From: Sarcophilus harrisii
Lineage: Eukaryota > Chordata > Mammalia > Dasyuromorphia > Dasyuridae
NCBI RefSeq assembly: GCF_902635505.1
Contig: NC_045429.1
Span: forward strand, 428,633,669-428,697,668
Length of the DNA: 64,000 nucleotides
Direction: 5' to 3'
Position numbers and translations under genes: made by a program. The notes under the pieces were generated by a model that was not told the DNA's origin, ran no database searches, and worked only from the letters and a program-made list of their open reading frames with translations. This document shows, one piece after another, positions 56,370-64,000 of this stretch. Position 1 is the stretch's first letter. Each line of letters starts with the position of its first letter.

Positions 56370-57480
56370 TAAAAAAGAAGTCTGCATGTGATTCCAAGGA
56401 ATTAATTTTTAATAAAACATCACATCTCTTTAAAAAAAATCAATCAATCAACTATATGATTTCCAAATTCACAGACATTGGGCCTCCTATAAAAGCATGA
56501 GAAACCTGATTTTTTAACCACATGAAAATCCCCAGTTTTCTGAGAAATCTATCCTTCTCCAGACACCCTCTAGTTTACCAATACCCTTTTTAAAATATGC
56601 TGTGTATAAATACAGTATCCTGGATGTTGTCTGAGTATAGCCTAGTATGTTGAAAGGTTTTAAGATCTGCACACTGTCTCTTTAATGTAGACTAGAATGA
56701 CTTTAGGCTATTTTCTCTGCTGTGTCAAGTTTGCAGTTCCATAAGACACCTAGTTTCACTTTTGAATGAATGGTCAAACTTCACCCATTTTAAATTCTAG
56801 ATCCTTGGGCTCCTGAGTTGAGGAGAGGGGAGATCGTGTTCCTCTTTATACCAGTATGAGAAACTAATATAGCAGACATATGAGTTAGCATATGAGAAAG
56901 TAGAGAGAATTGAGCAGGAGAGAATATTCCAATCAGGATGATTCCCCTGGGTTTGTGGGAAGGAAAGAAAAGAAATCCACAACAGAGGATTACAGGGGAA
57001 AGTAGAATGGTCAGGGGTATAGGGCACTCAGTAGAAAGATATCTAGTATAGAAGGATGCTACAGAAGGAGAGAGGAAACCCAAAGGTTTAGGATCTTAAA
57101 AGCAAACAAAACTTTTTTTTTTTAATATATCTGGGCTCAGGTTTCTGATTTATGGATTCAATATTTGCTGAAGGTAATCGATTTCCTCCCTACTCTTATC
57201 TATAATAGAGATGTCTAAAGGGAAACCTCCCACTCTCCTCAAGTCTCCCTCCACCCAGCAGCGTCATTTCATCATCCCATCACAGGCTGGCCACCCATAA
57301 CCTTCTCCACCTCTTCTTGGGGTAACTGTAACCACATTAGGTTTCTGTTGTTACGCCCACAACAAAGAAGACAAAGGACTTTTCAAGAGTTCTGTTTGGA
57401 GGAGGGAAAAGGGAAGCTCTGATAAATCTAGATATAACTCACCTAGAATAGTCACAGCTGGGAACAACTTGTGTTGTCTG
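56370..57480. other. Unassigned intergenic sequence
   Basis: No supported gene or repeat. Frames at 56790-57083 (minus) show no domain. Confidence 0.4.
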
Positions 57481-57529
57481 TAGGAAATAACAAGGATAAG
57501 AGTTTGCTCCGATAAGGGAAGGGGGGTGT

Positions 57530-57560
57530 TGAGAGAGGGGAGGGGGAGAGAAAGAGAGGA

Positions 57561-57610
<50 letters not shown>

Positions 57611-57820
57611 GATGAAGGATGGAGAGGAGAAGCAGAGATGAGAAAAAGTGAGATAGAGAGAGAGAAAGACAGATGAGATAGAGGAAAAGAGAAATGAGAA
57701 AGAAATGAGAGAGATACAGAGACAGAAACAGAGAGTGAGAGATGGAAAAGAGAAGAGAGAGAAAAAAGAGGAGAGAGAAGAGAGCAAAAGATGAAGAAGA
57801 TGGAGAAGGAAAAGGAGGAA
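57530..57820. repeat. Polypurine tract with (GA)n core
   Basis: Pure (GA)n at about 57565-57606 inside nearly 300 purine-rich bases. The 170-codon minus-strand frame here is low-complexity Leu/Ser sequence. Confidence 0.95.
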
Positions 57821-57829
57821 GAGCTTAGT

Positions 57830-57990
57830 TGATATAGTCAAAGCCCAGTTATATTGTGCTTCAAGGTTTATCGAGTATTTTCCATAAATATTCCTGTGAG
57901 ATAGTAGTGAACATATTATTGTTTCTGTTTTTTTGATAAGGAAACTTAGACTCAGAGAATTCAAATGACTTGCTTAAAGTTTCGAAAATA
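57830..57990 (-). repeat. MIR-type SINE
   Basis: 'gataaggaaacttagactca' and 'caaatgacttgcttaaagtt'. Confidence 0.55.
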
Positions 57991-57994
57991 TGTA

Positions 57995-58405
57995 TGCAGA
58001 AAATATGTAACAACCCTTCTGGGTTACTCCCCCCAATTTTTGCTTTGAATTTAAAGGTTAGGTTGTCAAAGGGCAGAGGTTAACTCAGATTTTAGGGTAA
58101 CCTGTGGGTGGATAGTCCTAAAACTGTAGCTCATAAGCCCCCATTAGTAAAATTTCCCATTACCACTCAACCAGTAGAAACAATTAGTCCTTAGCAAAAG
58201 GAGCTATTAAGACTGTTTAGTAAAAACAGTAGTTAGCTCTGAGCTGGCTCTCTGTCCAATCCACCATGTTGTCTTTTAGCATCTAAGCTACTATTCTCCA
58301 GTATTCTCTGAGCAACTTTTAAAATAATATTGTTTCCTTCCAATTACATTAGTGATATCAGTCCTCCTGAAAGAAGGAGAAACAGGGAATAGAGAAAGAA
58401 CAAAG
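57995..58405. other. Unassigned intergenic sequence
   Basis: No gene. 58006-58348 has TGTAA/TTACA ends but no other LTR evidence, so it is not called. Confidence 0.4.
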
Positions 58406-58410
58406 AGAAT

Positions 58411-58830
58411 TCAATCCAACAAACATTTATTAAACACAGACTTGTGAATCCAACACTGTTGATACAAAGACAAAATGAAATAGTCCTTAAGGAGTTTAAG
58501 ATCTATTAAAGGAATATAACAGGTACATAGACTAAAAATTGCAAATATGCACATTATACAAAGGAATTCAAAGGGTTGAGAATTCTAGCGATTGGGAGAG
58601 GGATCAGAATAGGCCTAGAGAATGGGATGAGACCCAAGCTATTATTTCAAGGAAGTTTGGCATTCTAAAAGGCCAAGAAGAGAAGGAAGGACATTCCAGG
58701 TATGGGGGAACAGCCTGGACAAAGGTATGAAGGGAGGAGATGGAATACCATGTATAAGAACAATTAGAAGGCCATTTTGACTAGAACATAGAATGGATAA
58801 TGAAAAGTCATAGGAAATGAGTGGGACATT
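58411..58830 (-). mobile_element. L2 3' end plus L2-associated repeat
   Basis: 'caacaaacatttattaaaca', 'ttaaggagtttaagatctat', 'gaaggacattccaggtatgg', 'gccattttgactagaacata'. Confidence 0.65.
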
Positions 58831-58904
58831 TTGTGTATCTTTTATGAAAGATCTGTAAGTCCACTGAAAAGCAGTGTCTCATTCTACTAATTAATCCAAT
58901 GATC

Positions 58905-59487
58905 ATAAGTAAGTGATTATTATATACTTCAATAACAATATTATATGATGATCAATTCTGATGCACGTGTCCATCTCCAGTAATGAGATGAACCAAATCA
59001 GTTCCAATAGAGCAGTAGTGAATTGAACCAGCTACACCCAGCAAAAGAACTCTGGGAGATGACTATGAACCACTACATAGAATTCCCAATCCCTCTATTT
59101 TTGTCCGCCTGCATTTTTAATTTTCTTCACAGGCTAATTGTACACTATTTCAAAGTTCGATTCTTTTTATACAGCAAAATAACTATTTGGACATGTTTAT
59201 TTATATTGTGTTTAATTTATACTTTAACATATTTAATATGTATTGTTCAACCTGCCATCTGGGGGAGGGGGTAGAGGGAAGGAGAAAAATTGGAACAAAA
59301 GCTTTGGCAATTGTCAATGCTGTAAAATTACCCATGCATATAACTTGTAAATAAAAAGCTATATAAAAAAATAAAATTTCCCCTAAGGAAAAAAAATGTG
59401 GAGGAGATAGAAATAAGAGAAAGTGGATCTTTGTTATTAAAAAAAATAATAAAATATTAAAAAAAAATAAAAATAAGTAAGTGATTA
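58905..59487 (+). mobile_element. 5'-truncated L1 with probable 3' transduction
   Basis: Perfect 15-bp TSD ataagtaagtgatta at 58905-58919 and 59473-59487. The L1 3'UTR (58920-59371) ends normally at 'gtaaataaaaagctata'. About 100 non-L1 bases then follow ('ttcccctaaggaaaaaaaat', 'gtggaggagatagaaataag', 'agtggatctttgttatt') and a second A-rich tail lies just before the TSD. Confidence 0.88.
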
Positions 59488-59654
59488 GCAGTTTAAAACC
59501 CATGATGTCCAAATCTGAAATTTAGCTATGGAATAATCTGCAACACTGATTTTTAAAGTAGCAAAATATTAATAATACTACAATTTATCATTATAGATCC
59601 CCTTCCCAAATCTGATGTCTCCTCTATCAAAGAAGAATCTCCTGAATCAATGAA

Positions 59655-59712
59655 CTAGCTCTTATTAAGTACCTACTATGTGCCAGGTGCCTCATGCTAA
59701 ACCTGGAACCTG
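59655..59712 (-). mobile_element. L2 LINE, 3' tip
   Basis: 'ttattaagtacctactatgt', 'gccaggtgcctcatgctaaa'. Confidence 0.65.
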
Positions 59713-59713
59713 G

Positions 59714-59903
59714 AAAATTCACAAGACAGGGGTAGCTAGATGTTGCCATGGATAGAATACCAGCCCTGGAGTCAGGAGTACCTGAGTTCAAAACTGACCC
59801 CAGACATTTAACACTTCCTAGCTGTTTGACCTTAGGTAAGTCACTTAACCTCAGCAGCATAACAAGAAAAAAACAAAGAAAGAAAAAGAAAATTCACAAG
59901 ACA
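59714..59903 (+). mobile_element. tRNA-derived CORE-SINE with TSD
   Basis: SINE body 59729-59887 with head 'gtagctagatgttgccatgg' and tail of AAG/AAAC repeats. Perfect TSD aaaattcacaagaca at 59714-59728 and 59889-59903. Confidence 0.92.
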
Positions 59904-59904
59904 C

Positions 59905-60955
59905 AATTCCATCCATTTAGTGTAGCCACATATTATTTATTGAACATGTAGAAAATGAAAGGAAAAAAAGGTAAATGCTTCTATATAGAACTCCTTATCT
60001 ATAACCATCTCCCAAAACCTCCTCACACTCATGGGTATTCCTCATCCCAAAGTCAGTCTAATCACAACAGCGCCTGTGTACCCATGACTACCAGGAGGTT
60101 CAAATCTCTGGGGACTAGAAGGAAACAGAAACTGTGGGTACCACATTAAGATTTTGTTTCGTTTCCATGTCCCATGATGCTTCTTGCCAACTGGGTACTT
60201 TCTGAACATTCTAGTAAGGGGACATAGTACAAAGTTCCCAGATGTGCTTTCATCTTGAATCATTATTTCCCCAGGCCCAAAAGTAAATACAAATTCAAAA
60301 GAGGTGAAAAGACACAGGTTATGAAAGGAAGAGATTGCTTTGGGTAGCTTAGAAAGTGAGAAGGCATTATGAAGGCAATTAGACTAAAGTAGAATCTTTC
60401 TAATGTAGGTTGGGCTGGAGAAGCATGAGGAGATTGAAAGGGAATACAGAAAGGAAAGTAGGAAGGAACCAAAATCAAACTTCAAAATTTGCTACTAGGC
60501 TATGCTTAAAAACAACCTAAAGCAGAAAGTTCACCTTTCTATAGACATCTATAACCAAACCATCTGGGCTCACATGATGTATCATCCCTACCCTACATCC
60601 TCCTTGTGGTGGACCATGTCAGGAACTAAGGGTGACTTGCACAGACATATCTGGTCATCAAACATGCAATCTACGGTCTCTGTGGCTGCAAAAAGCAAAT
60701 ATCTGCACCATGTGGTAAAGGTGAGAAGCCAGAGAGAGGGAAGAGAGGAGCAAGGCATTTGCCCCCCTTCCTACTCAGATGTAGAGTGGAACAAATTATC
60801 ATTACCACCAAAGTTAATTACAGAGAAATGCACATGAATGTTTTAGATTAAAACACAGTGGGATAGAAAAAGGTAGAAGCAAGATGCCCTGGACAAAAAA
60901 ACACTGAACTAAAACCAGGAGACCTAGCATCTAACTACTTGTGCCAATTAAAAAG
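59905..60955. other. Unassigned intergenic sequence
   Basis: No supported gene. Frames at 60042-60263 (minus) and 60502-60837 (plus) have normal composition but no recognisable domain. Confidence 0.4.
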
Positions 60956-60960
60956 TTTTT

Positions 60961-61122
60961 TAGAGCAGCTAGGTGGTACAGTGGGTAGAGCACCAGCCCT
61001 GAAGTCAGGAGGACCTGAGTTCAAATCTAGTCTCAGATACTTAATACTTCCTAGCTATGTGACCCTGGACAGGTCACCTAATCCCAATTGCCTCAGCAAA
61101 AAAAAAAAAAAAAAAAAAAAAA
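60961..61122 (+). mobile_element. tRNA-derived CORE-SINE with long A tail
   Basis: Head 'gagcagctaggtggtacagt', 'ccctgaagtcaggaggacct', 'gtgaccctggacaggtcacc', then a pure A run. One of the best-preserved SINE copies here. Confidence 0.93.
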
Positions 61123-61138
61123 GTCTTCCCAAAATTTT

Positions 61139-61207
61139 TGACAAAGAAAACCCTGACAGACAGGGGGCTGTGAATCACTAAGATTTGGACACAACTGAAC
61201 AACAACT
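61139..61207 (+). repeat. RTE-type SINE tail fragment
   Basis: 'gacaaagaaaaccctgacag', 'ttggacacaactgaacaaca' is the tail of a MAR1/RTE-type element, adjoining the SINE above. Confidence 0.55.
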
Positions 61208-61259
61208 GCTACTACCTTCACAGATCATTAGTATGTAAAAACTATGGGAATAGAGGAGA

Positions 61260-61350
61260 AGCTGGGAAGCACTTTCCCATTTCACAGGTTGGGAGACTGA
61301 GGACAACTGAGAAGAAACAGCTTTGTTTAGTATCTTTCAGGAAATCTAGC
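61260..61350 (-). repeat. MIR-type SINE fragment
   Basis: 'cccatttcacaggttgggag' and 'actgaggacaactgagaaga'. Confidence 0.45.
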
Positions 61351-61359
61351 CCGAAGTCA

Positions 61360-61725
61360 AAAACTGGACACAGGTTTATCTGCCAGAAGGAAGAGAGGAA
61401 GCTTTCTCTGCTTTGCACATTTAAGAAATAGTAGGAATTAGCTAAAGAAAATACGGGTCAGGAGTTCTTGAAAACAATATCCTTTAGATAAATGTGAATC
61501 ACAGATCTTGACCCTGGGGAACTTTCAGCAAGAGAAGCTTACAAACCATATGATTGTTGGGGAAATCCCCCTTTGGGATCACAGTCTAGGAAACTGGATA
61601 GAATTCAGTTTCACTTTCTCTGGGTATGGGTTCGGTTTCTTAACATCACTCTAGCTGGCTCCTAATTTGGAAAAAGAGATTGTGTAGCAGGGATAGACAT
61701 AGAAGCAGCATGGAATAAGTTCCTT
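61360..61725. other. Unassigned intergenic sequence
   Basis: Nothing recognised. Confidence 0.45.
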
Positions 61726-61729
61726 GTTT

Positions 61730-61985
61730 TTTGTCCTTCCTTCTCAAAGAGAATCATAACATCAGGGAAGTGATGCCGTGACATGCAAGTGAATGAGGGA
61801 GGGTTGTGCAAGGTCACCTGCTTCACTTTCCCCTCCAGAGCCATTTGAGTTCAGAGCCCTGATATAGATCAGGAGGACTGGAAATGACCCTGGATGACAT
61901 GGGAGTCCACTTCCGTCTTTTTAAGCTAAGATCTTCAAAAGGTCTCAGTTTGTCAGGCTGCACCCATTCAGTGATTTAAGGTTTA
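61730..61985 (+). repeat. Marsupial interspersed repeat (unnamed), copy B
   Basis: 'ttgtccttccttctcaaaga', 'ataacatcagggaagtgatg', 'gggttgtgcaaggtcacctg', 'tttttaagctaagatcttc', 'cacccattcagtgatttaag'. Confidence 0.75.
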
Positions 61986-62024
61986 ATAGCAATGGAGGCA
62001 AAGAATCTCCTCTTTCAACTAGTT

Positions 62025-62067
62025 AAAAAACAACAACAACAACAACAACAACAAATAAATAAATAAA
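62025..62067. repeat. (CAA)n(TAAA)n microsatellite
   Basis: CAA run followed by ATAA units. Confidence 0.9.
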
Positions 62068-62347
62068 TCTGGGGAGGGGAAGACACTCAAAGATTCTGGC
62101 CAAAGCAAAAATGATTGCTATTTACATCCAATATGGGTTGATCAGGACCCAAACAATGGCCAAATGGGGCTTGGCTTGGGGCCTACTAGTGGCCAATCAA
62201 TGAGAATCAGAGTAGTTTTGGTTTAAGTCATGGTTCTTAAAAAGAAATCTAGCCTGTAAACCCCAAAATATCTTGGGAGGGTTCAGAGATATAAAAGAAA
62301 AAAAGCAACTTTTAAGAGCATCTGTAAGTAAAGAGTATAATACCATA

Positions 62348-62545
62348 TATGGGCAGAGGGAAGGAAGGGAAAAGGGAAGGAAAGAAGGAGGAAGGTGGGA
62401 AGGAAGGGAGGAAAAAGAAAGGGAAGAAGGAAAGAAGGAAAGAAGGAAGGGAGGGAGTGAGGGAGAGAGAAAAGAAGAGAAGGAAGGAAAAGAGGGAAGA
62501 AAGGGAGAAAGGAAGGAAGGAAGGAAAGGAAGAAGGAAGGAACCA
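62348..62545. repeat. (GGAA)n-rich purine tract
   Basis: Nearly 200 bases of GGAA/GGGA/AAGG units on the plus strand. Confidence 0.95.
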
Positions 62546-62576
62546 GTTTTCCAACTGACCAGCTCTATTCACACAC

Positions 62577-62645
62577 AGGGGTTGCCCAAGGAACATAACA
62601 TCAGGGAGGTAATGCCTTGACATGCAAGTGGATTTAAATGAAGGA
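62577..62645 (+). repeat. Marsupial interspersed repeat (unnamed), partial copy C
   Basis: 'ataacatcagggaggtaatg', 'ccttgacatgcaagtggatt' match copies A and B. Confidence 0.65.
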
Positions 62646-62649
62646 TCAA

Positions 62650-63100
62650 TGAAAAAGAGGTTGCTAAGGTGGAATTTATTAAAATAATGATTAAGGAAGT
62701 GGGAAAGGAAATGGGCTAGGGAATGAGGACTGATGAGATGGGAGTTACTGCAGATTATAGTCAAAGGTGAGATGAGAATTAGTGAGATAAGTAAGAGTTG
62801 TAGGAGACAGGAGCCAGAGAGGGGGAAATCAAAGAATGAGCATTAGAATAGTTGGGATCTCAGAACCTGAAGATGAAGGAAATAAAAACTAGTGAGGTGA
62901 TATCTTCTGACTTCTGCACTCTTTAACAACATGATAACAGGAGCCTCGAAAGTTAGCACACACTCAAATTTAGACTCACAGAGACCATAATCTGCAATTT
63001 TGTTTACCCATTCTCCTCCCTACTACCACTATCTGTATACATAGTTGCAGGAAGCTGGGCAATAACAAAGCTTACTCTAGGTTTTGTTTGTTTCTTTGGG
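62650..63100. other. Unassigned intergenic sequence
   Basis: Nothing recognised. Confidence 0.45.
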
Positions 63101-63109
63101 ATTTTTTTT

Positions 63110-63567
63110 TACAGCTGTAGAAATTTTTCTAAAAATTATCACGCACAAGAAAAATCAAATCAAAAAGGAAAGGAAATGAGAAAGAAAATAAAATGCAAGC
63201 AAACAACAACTAAAAAGGTGAAAATACCATGTTGCATTCCACACTCAGTCCCCATAAGCCTCTCTCTGGATGCAGATGCTCTCTCCATCACAATTCTATT
63301 GGAATCACTTCATTGTTGCAGAGCCACATCCATCAGAATTGATCACTGCATATTCTTGTTGCTGCCGTGTACAATGATCTCCTGGTTCGACTCCTTTCAC
63401 TTAGCATCAGCTCAATCAAGTCTCTCCAATCCTCTCTGAAATCATCCTGCTGGTCATTTCTTACAGAACAATAATATTCTATAACATTCATATAACACAA
63501 CTTATTTAGCCATTTTCTGACTAATGGGCATCCATTCAGTTTCCAGTTCCTTGCCACTACAAAAAAG
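63110..63567 (-). mobile_element. L1 3' segment (older subfamily), minus orientation
   Basis: 3'UTR and ORF2 C-terminal codons ('[14 protein letters not shown]', '[14 protein letters not shown]' in reverse). It ends abruptly at 63567. Confidence 0.88.
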
Positions 63568-64000
63568 GCTCCTGCAGGATACAAAATTAACCTGCATAAG
63601 TCATCAGCATTCTTATATATCACTAACAAAATCCAACAGTTAAGAGTTATAAAGAGAAATTCTATTTAAAGTAACTACCAATCGTATAAAATATTTAGGA
63701 ATCTATCTGCCAAGGAAAAATCAGAAACTTTATGAGCAAAACTACAAAACACTTTCCACACAAATTAAGTCTGATCTAACCAATTGGAAAAATATTAAAT
63801 GTTTTTAGATAGGGCGAGCAAATATAATACAGATGACAATACTACCTAAACTAATCTATTTATTTAGCACTCTACCAATCAGACTCCCAAAAAACTATTT
63901 TAATGACCTAAAAAAAATAACAACAAAGTTCATATGGAAAAACAAAAGATCAAGAATTTCAAGGGAATTAATGAAAAAAAAAAAATCAAATGAAGGTGGC
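63568..64000 (+). mobile_element. L1 ORF2 RT segment, plus orientation, runs off the window
   Basis: It starts at 'aggatacaaaattaacctgc' (just after the FADD region, Gly-Tyr-Lys-Ile-Asn) and continues through the thumb region. It directly abuts the minus-oriented 3' segment, as in 5'-inverted L1 copies. Confidence 0.85.

Noticed and set aside
57290-57345. Weak likeness to the 3'UTR of the minus-strand chemokine
   Set aside because: Similarity limited to one short pyrimidine-rich stretch; no exon beside it.
57452-57964. 170-codon minus-strand frame
   Set aside because: Translation of a (GA)n tract and a MIR; no domain.
58006-58348. Possible LTR with TGTAA/TTACA ends
   Set aside because: No matching target duplication, no convincing poly(A) signal or promoter, and no second copy.
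62273-62764. 115- to 150-codon frames on both strands
   Set aside because: Artefacts of the GGAA tract.
1-64000. CRISPR arrays, tRNA or rRNA genes, bacterial operons
   Set aside because: No spaced direct repeats with unique spacers, no cloverleaf apart from tRNA-like SINE heads, and the sequence is clearly mammalian.

Overview
The window looks like marsupial genomic DNA, probably from an Australasian lineage rather than an American opossum, although the species is inferred. The evidence is the repeat set: tRNA-derived CORE-SINEs of the MAR1 type, some with an RTE-derived tail; very many MIR/THER and L2 pieces; and a young L1 family with the typical marsupial 3' end. Repeat names and edges were assigned by eye and are good to about 10-20 bases unless a target-site duplication (TSD) is quoted.

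The host content is part of a CC-chemokine (CCL) cluster. Two three-exon genes look complete and face each other tail to tail. The plus-strand gene (20917-25755; exons 20917-20989, 23420-23534, 25614-25755) encodes a MIP-like protein of 109 residues with an unusual C-terminal extension. The minus-strand gene (47293-45029; exons 47293-47221, 47147-47042, 45116-45029) encodes an 88-residue chemokine with a first intron of only 73 nt. Around them lie relics of the plus-strand gene: exon-1 copies at 117-191 and 10507-10579 that have lost the ATG, an exon-3/3'UTR scrap at 13023-13085, and an orphan exon 3 at 32553-32634 that has lost the fourth conserved cysteine. The cluster has therefore expanded by duplication, with most copies dying.

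Layout: 0-10 kb holds the first exon-1 relic, decayed L1 and L2. 10-20 kb holds the second relic, L2, MIR, SINEs and one L1 with a clear TSD. 20-26 kb is the plus-strand chemokine gene. 26-35 kb is L2/MIR with the orphan exon 3. 35-43.5 kb is a nest: an ORF1-bearing but ORF2-depleted (half-L1-like) element inserted into a tandem array of L2 tails with a 17-bp TSD, and itself split by a 4.6-kb younger L1 whose ORF2 is open for 1292 codons. 43.5-47.5 kb holds the rest of the L2 array and the minus-strand chemokine gene. 47.5-64 kb is non-coding: a possible processed pseudogene, two solo LTR fossils inside L1 copies, an L1 with a probable 3' transduction, SINEs, a GGAA tract, and at the right edge an L1 that looks 5'-inverted.

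I found no bacterial features, CRISPR array, tRNA or rRNA. The most interesting biology is the birth and death of chemokine copies, including a stop codon that has moved into the polyadenylation signal.
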